Source: Candidatus Hinthialibacter antarcticus (GTDB lineage: Bacteria; Hinthialibacterota; Hinthialibacteria; Hinthialibacterales; Hinthialibacteraceae). From it: DNA of 64,000 nucleotides. The position numbers and the translations under genes are program-made. This document shows positions 34,904-42,485 of the stretch, in pieces; within the stretch, counting starts at the first letter, position 1; each line of letters begins with the position of its first letter. The notes under the pieces were generated by a model, which was not told where the DNA came from, ran no database searches, and saw nothing but the letters and a program-made list of their open reading frames with translations. Location of the stretch: assembly GCA_030765645.1 (NCBI GenBank), contig JAVCCE010000058.1, positions 21,034 through 85,033 on the forward strand, written 5' to 3'.

Positions 34904-36301
34904 TTAGTCGGCTGCGACTGCAATGCAAACCATCTGGGTCAGGTCGCGTAAAATCATGCGTCCCGACGCCAGCGCAATCGGCGCCCATGATTCATGTCCG
35001 TGTAAAACTTGCGTCTGATCGACCAGATGAAATTCATCGGTTCGCGCTTCAACGCGGGAGAGCAAGCCTTCGTCGTCCATCACATAAATATACTGTCCGG
35101 CGATCATGTAAGGCCCCAGCCCGAATTTATACGCCGGGCTGCTGGCCCAGACCTCGTTGCCGTCGAAATCCAGGCAAACCAGTTGACCGTCGGGGCGTAC
35201 GCCGATGATGTGGTTTTGAAATAAAATCGGCGTGTGTTGGGTCGAGCCGAATTGCTTGTTTTCGAGTTTGAATAAAATTTCTGGAACCACGCTGCCGTTG
35301 CTTTCGCTGACGCTGAGCTTCATCATCATCGCGCCTGCGCCGTAACCGCCGCTGAAGAACACGCGGTTTTCGTCGATTACCAACGGCGAGGGTACGTTCG
35401 CCATGCGGATGGTCCAATCGGGCGTTTCCCACAGAATGCTGCCGTCTTCGGCGGAGACGCCAGTGACGCCGCCGCTGGCGCAATAGATGTAGGTGCGCTG
35501 TCCGTTGAATTCCATCGGCGTGATCGAGGAGTGGGTCATTTCCCATTGGTTGGGGTTGGGTGTTTCCCAGATGGTCTCGCCTGTTTCGATATCGAGCGCG
35601 ACCATCAGCGCCGAACCGCTGGGCGCGAGAATCAGCCTGCCGTTATCGACCAGAGGGTTTTGTCCGGCGTACCAGGGCGGCACTTCGGTCCCGTAGGCGA
35701 AAACCAAATCAAGCGACCATTTTTTCTCGCCGCTCTTGGCGTCAAGGCAACTGACGTGGCACTTGGGGCCGAGTGAAATCACAACGTCGTCGGTGACGTA
35801 GGGCGCGGTGCGGCTCATGCCGTGGTTGCGTTTGACGTTAACGGGGTAGGTGTATCGCCATATTTCTTTGCCGTCGTCGAGCGACAGGCAGCGCAGCGCG
35901 TCTTCTTTGTTGTCGCGGTCATAATCCATCAAATAGACGCGGCCATGTTTGACCACCGCGCCTGCGAACCCTTCGCCGACCTCGAGACCCCACAGTTCTT
36001 CAAAGCCGCCGTCTTTAGCGATTGGTTTAAAATTTTCCTGGCTGATGTTGTCGAAATTCACTCCGCGAAAGCAGGGCCATTCGCCAGTCAGTTCCGATGG
36101 AACGCCGTCGGATTTCGTCAACAGTCCAGCCGGGCCGGTGCGGCTGCGTTCAGAAGCGGCGCTGTTTTGGGATTTATCCATGCCGGGAACGCGGTGTTCC
36201 AGGCTATAGGGGCTGGAGGCGCTCAACCAGAATAGGATCGATAAGATTCCGGCGGCAGCGAGAATGGTAGAGGCAATTTTGCCCGTCAACGATGTATTCA
36301 T
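34904..36301 (-). CDS. PQQ-type beta-propeller protein
   Basis: A 465-residue exported protein. An N-terminal helix (about 9-30) may be an uncleaved anchor. From about residue 70 the sequence has WPCFRGVNFDN, the opening of PQQ-binding-like propellers, followed by repeats such as LSLDDGKEIWRYTYP, LDAKSGEKKWSLDL, LDIETGETIWETPN and LDFDGNEVWASSP. It is the first gene of the tight leftward operon ending at 29973. AAGAAG precedes the ATG. Its cofactor and substrate are not evident. Confidence 0.9.
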   Translation of the reverse strand: MNTSLTGKIASTILAAAGILSILFWLSASSPYSLEHRVPGMDKSQNSAASERSRTGPAGLLTKSDGVPSELTGEWPCFRGVNFDNISQENFKPIAKDGGFEELWGLEVGEGFAGAVVKHGRVYLMDYDRDNKEDALRCLSLDDGKEIWRYTYPVNVKRNHGMSRTAPYVTDDVVISLGPKCHVSCLDAKSGEKKWSLDLVFAYGTEVPPWYAGQNPLVDNGRLILAPSGSALMVALDIETGETIWETPNPNQWEMTHSSITPMEFNGQRTYIYCASGGVTGVSAEDGSILWETPDWTIRMANVPSPLVIDENRVFFSGGYGAGAMMMKLSVSESNGSVVPEILFKLENKQFGSTQHTPILFQNHIIGVRPDGQLVCLDFDGNEVWASSPAYKFGLGPYMIAGQYIYVMDDEGLLSRVEARTDEFHLVDQTQVLHGHESWAPIALASGRMILRDLTQMVCIAVAAD

Positions 36302-36423
36302 TTGGCTTCTTGTGTTGTGACGAAAGATGAAATCGTGTCTCAGTATATAAGTACGACCGAAGAGCCTAGCGATACGTTCATGATCCCATTATTCAATCTT
36401 GAATTTTGAACATGCAATCACGA

Positions 36424-36463
36424 TAAAATCGCCCTCGCCGAAGATTATACATCAGCGAGGGCG
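36424..36463 (-). terminator. terminator between PQQ-type genes
   Basis: A 9-bp stem (CGCCCTCGC / GCGAGGGCG, at 36430-36438 and 36455-36463) is followed on the minus strand by ATTTTATCG. It lies 15 bases after the stop codon of the gene at 36478 and makes that gene probably a separate transcription unit. The T run is weak. Confidence 0.7.
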
Positions 36464-36477
36464 TAATGTTTACTATT

Positions 36478-37767
36478 TTAACGAACTTTAAGGCATTTAA
36501 TCTGGGTCTGGTCGCGAACCAGCAGTTTGCCGTCAACCAATGCCAGCGGGGCCCAATTTTCGCCCGGCTCCAGCAGTTTGGCTTTGGCAAGCGGCTTGAA
36601 GGCGTCCGGCGACGGATCAACCAAATACAGTACGCCGTCTTTGCCGTCTGATATAAAGATCATGTTGTCGGCGAGAATCAAACCGCCTTTGTCAAAGATC
36701 GGGTCGCGTTCGGTTTTCCATTTGACGTTGCCGTCCAGGTCCATGCAGATCAGGCCGTCGCGTTGCTCGTTGGTGGTGCAGGGGCCGTACAGATGGCCTT
36801 TGTATAATAAGGGTGGATGGCAATGCGCATTATACGCTTTGGTCTTGAATAGCTCTTCCACTTTGTAATCGCCGCCGTCTTTGGTGACGCGAATCATCGC
36901 CGAACCGGCTTCGTAGCCGCCCGTGATAAAGAAGCGTCCATCGCCAATGGCAACCATGTTGGGAATCGGTATCATGCAGCCCCAACCGTTGTACTTCCAC
37001 AAGGTTTTTCCATTGGTGGGATCAAGCCCGGCAACTGCGCCTTGGTTTTGCGGTTGGATTTCAGCGCTGCGGTTTCGGCGGTCTATGACTGTGGCGCTAA
37101 TCATAACAATATGGTCTGTACCGCCTATCGAATACACGGCCGGAGATACATAGCCCGCGCGGCCTGTAAAAGGCTCAGACGCCCAAATTAGTTCTCCGGT
37201 TTTGGGGTTTAACGCGACGACCTCGGTTTGTTTGGTCATCGGCGCTACGATCAACATCCCCTTATAAACCAATGGGTTTTGTCCGAATCCCCAGTTGAGA
37301 GACTCGCCTTCGCCAAAGCCGTCACGCAGCATTTTGTTCCAGACGGGCTTTTTGGTTTTCAGGTCGAAGCAATACAGGTGGCCTTGTTGCCCGATGGTGT
37401 AGGCGAGGCCGTCGGCGATGGCGGGGGTGCAACGCGAACCGCCGTGGCTGAAGCGGCCCGGCGCGTCATATTCAAACGACCAGTCGAGTTTACCGGAGGC
37501 CATGTCGATACAAAGAAAGATATCTTTGTTGGGCTGGCGGTCTAACAGATAGGCTTTGCCTTCAGAGACGGCGGGCGCGCCGTAGCCAATGCCGAGCGGC
37601 AGCGTCCATAAGACTTCGGGGCCGCCTTCGGGCCATTCTTTTAAGAGGCCGGTTTCGGGTGAAGTGGCGTCGCGGTTCGGGCCAAGATATTGGGTCCAAT
37701 CTGCGGCGAAAGTGCTTGTCGATAATAGGGTTGTGAGTGCGACGAGGGACAGAAATAATCTCTTCAT
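36478..37767 (-). CDS. secreted PQQ-type beta-propeller protein
   Basis: A 429-residue protein with a Sec signal peptide (ends TSTFAAD) and GGAGG upstream. WTQYLGPNRDATSPETGLL at the mature start and the repeats IDMASGKLDWSFEYD, FDLKTKKPVWNKML, LNPKTGELIWASEP and LDPTNGKTLWKYNG define a PQQ-binding-like propeller. The same sequence type recurs in the gene at 34904. It is separated from that gene by a terminator but runs in the same direction, so the two may share a function while being made separately. Confidence 0.92.
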   Translation of the reverse strand: MKRLFLSLVALTTLLSTSTFAADWTQYLGPNRDATSPETGLLKEWPEGGPEVLWTLPLGIGYGAPAVSEGKAYLLDRQPNKDIFLCIDMASGKLDWSFEYDAPGRFSHGGSRCTPAIADGLAYTIGQQGHLYCFDLKTKKPVWNKMLRDGFGEGESLNWGFGQNPLVYKGMLIVAPMTKQTEVVALNPKTGELIWASEPFTGRAGYVSPAVYSIGGTDHIVMISATVIDRRNRSAEIQPQNQGAVAGLDPTNGKTLWKYNGWGCMIPIPNMVAIGDGRFFITGGYEAGSAMIRVTKDGGDYKVEELFKTKAYNAHCHPPLLYKGHLYGPCTTNEQRDGLICMDLDGNVKWKTERDPIFDKGGLILADNMIFISDGKDGVLYLVDPSPDAFKPLAKAKLLEPGENWAPLALVDGKLLVRDQTQIKCLKVR

Positions 37768-37930
37768 TATGGTGCGTCCTCCAGGCTGATGGTCAACTCA
37801 GGCGCAAACTCTGCCTGAATTATTAACTAGGTCGCTCAAATGTAGCAAAATGTTCATCTGATTTCTATGTGGTGATGGTCTCCCGCGTTAATCATTGATT
37901 CAGTCACTCAAATTTTAGAGAGGCCTATCA

Positions 37931-38863
37931 TTACGCCAATAGCCGTTTTCCGCAGACGAAGCGTTCGACCAGATTGGGTTTTTCTTCCCAAGTGCGGATG
38001 CACACCTGGTTTTCATCTTCGGCGTGTGCGAATGCGCCCGGATCAATCGCAACCGCGACATGAGAGATGCGCCCCGCCGGGCCGCTGAAAAACAGCAGGT
38101 CGCCCCAGCGCAACGCGTCCTTGGTTTGCGGCGTCGCGCAGATACGCCCCGTGAGGTATTGCTGGTCGGCGTCGCGCGGCAGGTGGACGCCGATGGAGCG
38201 ATAAACCGTATTGGTAAATCCCGAACAATCAATGCCTTGTTTAGACATCCCGCCCCAGACGTACTTGGTTCCCAATAAACCGTTCGCCGTTTTTTGCATG
38301 GTCTTGATGCGCTCGTCGTGGTCGGGCGCCTGTTGATTGATGGCCGCGACCCAGGCGGTCGAACCGACGGGTTGCAAGTGCGCCGCCTGCGCCCAGCCGA
38401 TGTATCCGTTGGCTGAATGCAGCAGAAACGCCCCGCATTCATAGCGCAACAGCACCAGCGCATCGCCGGGCAAAGCGGTATCCATACGCTCCGTCTGATC
38501 GGTGTTGGCGTAGATGGGGCACTCTTCGGTAACGATTGCATAACTATTGTCGCCTAAGGCGGCAGCAGGCAAGGGGATGACTGCGCTCGAGTCGCAGGTC
38601 CCGCCGAGATGGGCGACGGCTTTTTCAAGAACGCGCAAACTGAACGGGTTTGAAATCCACCCCTCAATTTTGAAGGGGTCGCAACTGACCGCCCGCACTT
38701 GCCAGGCTTGCATACGCAAGTCGGAGTGGGCGCAATGACCGATATAGTCGCATAAGGTTTGAGCGGAAGCCGCGCCATTAAGGGATGGAACGGGAATGTC
38801 ATCAAGAATGGCGTGGATTTTACGCCGGGGATACAACGGGGCCATGATTTCGTCTCGATTCAT
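37931..38863 (-). CDS. NlpC/P60 cysteine peptidase with SH3-like domains
   Basis: A 310-residue protein without an obvious signal peptide. SH3-like segments occupy the first two-thirds (for example CPIYANTDQTERMDTALPGD and HSANGYIGWAQAAHLQP). The C-terminal NlpC/P60 domain has KYVWGGMSKQGIDCSGF with the catalytic Cys near 212, and the catalytic His in RISHVAVAI near 268. This family cleaves peptide bonds in cell-wall stem peptides, often between D-Glu and diaminopimelate. Its ATG overlaps the stop of queA by four bases, so the two are cotranscribed. Confidence 0.92.
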   Translation of the reverse strand: MNRDEIMAPLYPRRKIHAILDDIPVPSLNGAASAQTLCDYIGHCAHSDLRMQAWQVRAVSCDPFKIEGWISNPFSLRVLEKAVAHLGGTCDSSAVIPLPAAALGDNSYAIVTEECPIYANTDQTERMDTALPGDALVLLRYECGAFLLHSANGYIGWAQAAHLQPVGSTAWVAAINQQAPDHDERIKTMQKTANGLLGTKYVWGGMSKQGIDCSGFTNTVYRSIGVHLPRDADQQYLTGRICATPQTKDALRWGDLLFFSGPAGRISHVAVAIDPGAFAHAEDENQVCIRTWEEKPNLVERFVCGKRLLA

Positions 38864-39903
38864 AAGATCACCATCGCGTCGCCGTACGAAAAAAAACGGA
38901 AGCGGTGTTCTACCGCATGGGCGTAGGCTCGCTCGCGTAAGTTGTTTCCCATGAATGCAGAAATCATCAGTAATAATGTCGATTTGGGTAAATGAAAATT
39001 GGTTATCATTGCATCGACGATTTTATAGTCATATCCAGGATAAATGTAGATCCGCGTCGAGCCAGCCCCGGCTGCCAGTTCGCCGTTGGCTCCAGCGGAT
39101 TCCAGCGTACGCGTTGCTGTGGTGCCGACCGCGATCACCCGGCGGCCTTCGCGGCGGGCGCGGTTGACGGCCTCGGCGGTTTCGGGCGGCGCGTCATATT
39201 CTTCTGCGTGCATGATGTGGTCTTCGATGCGGTCCACCCGCATTGGCAGAAACGTGTCGAGCCCCACCCGTAATGTGACCGACGCGGTCTCAACGCCCTT
39301 TGCTTTGAGCGCATCAAACACCTGCGGCGTAAAGTGCAGCCCGGCGGTGGGCGCCGCAGGCGAGTTATATTCAAACTGGTTGCGGGCGTAAATGGTCTGG
39401 TAGCGCTGGCGGTCTTCGTCGCTGCATTCGCCGTTGTCTCGCGCAATGTAAGGCGGCAGCGGGACGCCGCCGTGCTGCGCCAACACATCGAGCCATTCGC
39501 CCCGCCACTCAAACGCGACGATAAAGCGCCCGCCGTCCAGCGTCTCGCGTACCGTGCAAGACAGTGTCTCTGAAAATACGACTTGTACGCCCGGTTTGAG
39601 CCGTGAAGCGCGATAGGCGATGACTTCCCAATCGGTGTTTGACTGAGGCTTAAGCAGCAGCATTTCAATCTGTGCGCCGCCCGGCGTCTTGGTTCCAAAC
39701 AAACGCGCTGGAATCACCTGGGTATCATTGAGAACCAGCAGATCGCCTTCTCGCAAAAACGAAGGCAGGTCAGAAAACGCGGCTTCCTGCAGCGAGGCGT
39801 CATCCCGCTTCACTACAAGCAGCCGCGACTGGTCGCGTTGTTGCGCGGGATGCTGGGCGATGAGCTCTTCGGGCAAATGGTAATCGAATTGCGAGACGTC
39901 CAT
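38860..39903 (-). CDS. queA: S-adenosylmethionine:tRNA ribosyltransferase-isomerase
   Basis: A 347-residue enzyme that converts preQ1 in tRNA to epoxyqueuosine using the ribosyl part of SAM. Family motifs are clear: FDYHLPEELIAQHP at the start, LREGDLLVLNDTQVIPARL, GGAQIEMLLL, APTAGLHFT and LHVGLDTF-like RVGLDTFLPM, then NFHLPKSTLLLMISAF. The start MDVSQF is the family norm. Its 3' end overlaps the NlpC/P60 gene, and a DUF2905 gene is just upstream, a common arrangement. This is the surest housekeeping gene in the window. Confidence 0.97.
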   Translation of the reverse strand: MDVSQFDYHLPEELIAQHPAQQRDQSRLLVVKRDDASLQEAAFSDLPSFLREGDLLVLNDTQVIPARLFGTKTPGGAQIEMLLLKPQSNTDWEVIAYRASRLKPGVQVVFSETLSCTVRETLDGGRFIVAFEWRGEWLDVLAQHGGVPLPPYIARDNGECSDEDRQRYQTIYARNQFEYNSPAAPTAGLHFTPQVFDALKAKGVETASVTLRVGLDTFLPMRVDRIEDHIMHAEEYDAPPETAEAVNRARREGRRVIAVGTTATRTLESAGANGELAAGAGSTRIYIYPGYDYKIVDAMITNFHLPKSTLLLMISAFMGNNLRERAYAHAVEHRFRFFSYGDAMVIL

Positions 39904-39910
39904 GTGTGGT

Positions 39911-40153
39911 TTATTTGCTCCCACCGCTGAATAGATTGAGCACAATCGTAAGGATGACCGAGATCACGATGCAGGTGACGACGGGAAAATAAAACGAGAC
40001 GTTGCCGGATTTATTTTCCATATAAATATCGCCGGGCAGTTTGCCCAAAAACGGGACCTTGGGGCCAAACCACACCGCTAGCCCCAGCGCAATGAGAACC
40101 ACGCCGAATAGGACGAGCGATTTGCCGATGCTTGCAGAAATTCCCGGTTCCAT
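39911..40153 (-). CDS. DUF2905 small membrane protein
   Basis: An 80-residue protein with two hydrophobic helices (about 12-32 and 54-75) and CAGGAG before the ATG at 40153. LGKLPGDIYMENKSGNVSFYFP between them is the DUF2905 signature. The family's biochemical role is unknown, but it is repeatedly found next to queA and ruvB. It lies 7 bp upstream of queA in the same operon. Confidence 0.92.
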   Translation of the reverse strand: MEPGISASIGKSLVLFGVVLIALGLAVWFGPKVPFLGKLPGDIYMENKSGNVSFYFPVVTCIVISVILTIVLNLFSGGSK

Positions 40154-40222
40154 AATGCTCCTGCGTCGATCCACTGGATGGACGCTAATCGTGTTATCCT
40201 GTATGTATATCTTATCTGATTT

Positions 40223-41182
40223 ATGATTGTTTTCACTGGAGAGCGCGGCTTGAGCGACGTGTTAGTTTTAAATTCTTGCGGCGAAGTAGAATTTCGCCCG
40301 GTTGAAGCCGCTTCGCCCGGCGCGGGCGAGGTGCGGGTTGATGTGCATCTCACCGGTGTCGAGCAGGGGCTTGACCTTGCCGCGTTGCGGGCCGGGCGCG
40401 AATCACAGCCGGGAGGCTGGGGCGTTGGCAAGGTGCTCGAAGTGGGGCGCGGCGTTTGCGGGGTGCGGCGCGGCGAGTGGGTGCACGCGCTAATGGCGCA
40501 TGGCGCCCGGCAGGTATTGAAGGCGGAGAACGTGTACCCGCTGCAATGGCTGCGTAAGGAATTCGCCGTCTTCGTCGGCCCCGGCGTACACGCATTGCGT
40601 TGCGTCCACGCCGCCAACATTCGCTATGGCGACCGGGCGGCGATCTTCGGCATGGGCGCGGTGGGGCTGATGGCGCTGCAATTCGCCACGCTCAACGGCG
40701 CTTCGGAAATCATCGCCCTGGATGCGCACCAGCCGCGCTTACGCATCGCGCAGCGTCTGGGCGCGCACGGCGTGTTGCAACTCGAGGAGCCGTGTCTGTT
40801 TCGCGACGATATGCTTCAGATGGACGCGGTGGTCGAACTCTCCGGCCATGATGACGCGCTGCGGGCGGCTCTTGCCAATGTGCGTAAGGGAGGAACCTTT
40901 GTCGCGGGCGGGGCGGGCTATTCAAGCGAGGCGCTAGGGCAAACCGCCGACGCGGCCCAGCAGCAGAGCGTTCAGTTTATCTCTTCTATTGAATCTACCA
41001 GCGAAGACCGCATCGAAGACCGGGTGATCCGCAGCCTCGACAATCAGCAGGTGATCGTCTGGCCGATCATATCGCACATCCTGCCGATTTCCGACGCCCC
41101 CGCCGCCTACCACAGCATCCAACAAAACCCCGAAACATACATCAAAGTGCTTTTTCAGTATGAAGGATTTTTTTCCAGATAA
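40223..41182 (+). CDS. medium-chain dehydrogenase/reductase, zinc ligands absent
   Basis: A 319-residue MDR-family protein. The Rossmann motif AAIFGMGAVGLMALQFA (near 145) and IIALDAHQPRL support NAD(P) binding. At the usual catalytic zinc positions there is GVEQGLDL and GGWGVGKV, so the Cys and GHE ligands of typical alcohol dehydrogenases are missing, and no four-Cys structural zinc lobe is seen. It may be a zinc-independent reductase or a sugar/polyol dehydrogenase relative. The start is uncertain: ATG at 40223 lacks a ribosome site, whereas TTG at 40250 follows GGAG. Its last codons run into a 21-bp tandem repeat at the edge of the accessory island. Confidence 0.85.
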   Translation: MIVFTGERGLSDVLVLNSCGEVEFRPVEAASPGAGEVRVDVHLTGVEQGLDLAALRAGRESQPGGWGVGKVLEVGRGVCGVRRGEWVHALMAHGARQVLKAENVYPLQWLRKEFAVFVGPGVHALRCVHAANIRYGDRAAIFGMGAVGLMALQFATLNGASEIIALDAHQPRLRIAQRLGAHGVLQLEEPCLFRDDMLQMDAVVELSGHDDALRAALANVRKGGTFVAGGAGYSSEALGQTADAAQQQSVQFISSIESTSEDRIEDRVIRSLDNQQVIVWPIISHILPISDAPAAYHSIQQNPETYIKVLFQYEGFFSR

Positions 41183-41218
41183 CTAATGATAACCTTAAGA
41201 TAACTAATGATAACAATA
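41177..41218. repeat. 21-bp tandem repeat at island boundary
   Basis: AGATAACTAATGATAACCTT plus A (41177-41197) is followed immediately by AGATAACTAATGATAACAAT plus A (41198-41218): 19 of 21 positions match. The first copy includes the stop codon of the dehydrogenase gene. It lies exactly where base composition falls from G+C-rich to A+T-rich, so it may be an insertion scar, an attachment site or protein-binding iterons. Confidence 0.75.
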
Positions 41219-41414
41219 GGATACCTTAGGTGTTTTTTGTTGTCGAGTATAATTACCTCTAATAATTGAAGATAATCACGAAAAGTATTTATTTTATGGG
41301 TTTATATGTTGCAACTCAATATTCAGTTGGTATATATATGTAAATGAAAATTCATCAGCCTTTGATAGGTGTGTTTTTAGTATAAGTACTATTAACATTG
41401 AATAAAATCAATTG

Positions 41415-41443
41415 TTGACATTGAGGTTACAAGAGGATACAAT
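41415..41443 (+). promoter_or_regulatory. consensus sigma-70-type promoter with overlapping operator-like palindrome
   Basis: TTGACA at 41415-41420 and TACAAT at 41438-41443 are separated by exactly 17 bases. ATTGAGG at 41420-41426 and CCTCAAT at 41444-41450 are inverted around the -10 box and could bind a repressor. Transcription should begin near 41450, about 30 bases before the leader peptide ribosome site. The gap 41219-41414 shows nothing else I can support. Confidence 0.75.
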
Positions 41444-41496
41444 CCTCAATTGAATAAGTAAATATTCAGATTGATTTTTTTAAGGAGGTGATGGCG

Positions 41497-41529
41497 ATGT
41501 TTAGAATAAAAAATGCCTTTTCTGGCTAA
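41497..41529 (+). CDS. ten-residue leader peptide MFRIKNAFSG
   Basis: AAGGAGGTG at 41482-41490 is a full complement of the 16S rRNA anti-Shine-Dalgarno, 6 bases before ATG at 41497. The short frame reads MFRIKNAFSG and stops at 41529; an ATG at 41491 would add two residues but is too close to the ribosome site. The frame ends inside the left arm of hairpin A, so ribosome movement could decide which RNA structure forms. Such an expensive ribosome site on a ten-codon frame suggests a control element, not a product. Confidence 0.6.
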   Translation: MFRIKNAFSG

Positions 41530-41644
41530 TCGCATCAATCCAGAAAAGGCGTAATACAAGAAAGGCCTTCTATTCCGCAATCCCTGATCAAGGTGGTGGA
41601 ATAGAAGGCCTGATGCACATCTTACGATGTGTTAATTTTTTTCT
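41513..41644 (+). promoter_or_regulatory. attenuator-like array of three hairpins
   Basis: Hairpin A has arms GCCTTTTCTGG (41515-41525) and CCAGAAAAGGC (41540-41550). Hairpin B has perfect 14-base arms at 41563-41576 and 41598-41611 (AGGCCTTCTATTCC and complement). Hairpin C (CACATC.TTAC.GATGTG, 41616-41631) is followed by TTAA and seven T residues, a terminator form. The GCC-TTT-type arm of A can also pair with AGAAAGGCC of B, allowing alternative folds. The array lies between the leader peptide and the gene at 41732. Confidence 0.65.
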
Positions 41645-41731
41645 TTGAAGTAGTAAATCGAAATTTGCTTGCGCTCAACGTGATCATATCAGAGCGCTTT
41701 ATTTATAAAGTAAACTTTCAAGGATTATATC

Positions 41732-42256
41732 ATGGCTTCCCCACAAAGGCGAGCAATAGAGGAAAAACGTTTAGAATTAAGGTTAAGTCTTTGGCCAAAA
41801 TTGAATGTTAATGATCTGTGGAATAAAAAAAAGAATCAAGGATTCACAAATGTACCAAGGACTATCCCAATCATCTTAAAGATAATGGACAGTATGTCTA
41901 AAGGGCGTCCTGTCTCATCTGTATACTTAGATTTATGGTGTCGCTCATTTGACGAGTCATTTATAACACTAAATAAGTCGAAAGAAATGGCATTTAGTTC
42001 TGGTTATACTGGTCAGCGTGCAGAAAAAACTTGGGAAGATAGGTTAAAAATATTAGCAAAGCTCAAATTTATTGACCTTAAATCAGGACCACATGGTGTT
42101 TGTAGTTATGCTCTAATTTGGAATCCATACCTTGTAATAAAAAATCATTATAAAGAAAAAAAAGATGGTTTAACAGAAGATTTATATAATGCACTTTTAG
42201 CAAGATCAGTTGAAATAGGAGCTCGTGACCTTCTTTCTAGAGAGAATAGTGAATAA
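41732..42256 (+). CDS. conserved hypothetical accessory protein, A+T-rich
   Basis: A 174-residue cytoplasmic protein of unknown function. Visible blocks are MASPQRRAIEEKRLELRLSL, PRTIPIILKIMDSMSKGRPV, VYLDLWCRSFDESF and FSSGYTGQRAEKTWEDRLKI, then LWNPYLVIKNHY. The middle looks like a winged-helix fold of the kind seen in replication or regulatory proteins, and I recall similar unnamed proteins in accessory regions of other bacteria, but I cannot name a family. Codon use is strongly A+T-rich (ATA, AAA, TTA) unlike the surrounding genes, which suggests recent horizontal arrival. Expression probably depends on the promoter and attenuator-like leader upstream. No transposase or integrase is adjacent. 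Confidence 0.75.
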   Translation: MASPQRRAIEEKRLELRLSLWPKLNVNDLWNKKKNQGFTNVPRTIPIILKIMDSMSKGRPVSSVYLDLWCRSFDESFITLNKSKEMAFSSGYTGQRAEKTWEDRLKILAKLKFIDLKSGPHGVCSYALIWNPYLVIKNHYKEKKDGLTEDLYNALLARSVEIGARDLLSRENSE

Positions 42257-42362
42257 TTGTATTAATCACCCTTTTATAGCGCTGGGCGCCGAGCCAAGGC
42301 CGTGCAGCGAAGCAGCCCACCGATTACCTGATCTCATCCTGGGAATAAACGCACAATCTACT

Positions 42363-42459
42363 CCCTCTCCCGCTGGGAGAGGGCTGGGGTGAGGGCTTTA
42401 ATTTCGATTTCAAAACCTAATTCTAAACCCTCATCCTCCGCTTTCTCCCATAGGGAGAA
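42363..42459. repeat. two REP-like palindromes
   Basis: CCCTCTCCC.GCT.GGGAGAGGG (42363-42383) followed by CTGGGGTGAGGG, and TTCTCCC.ATA.GGGAGAA (42443-42459) in reverse relation, form an extragenic palindrome pair between two convergent genes (42257-42485). They may also work as a weak two-way terminator. Confidence 0.65.
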
Positions 42460-42485
42460 GGGACTACGCCCCTACTTCAATTCAC

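Noticed and set aside
41183..41731. The tandem 21-mers and hairpins as a CRISPR array or attC site
   Set aside because: Only two 21-bp units are present and no spacers; hairpins lack attC core sites and no integrase is nearby.
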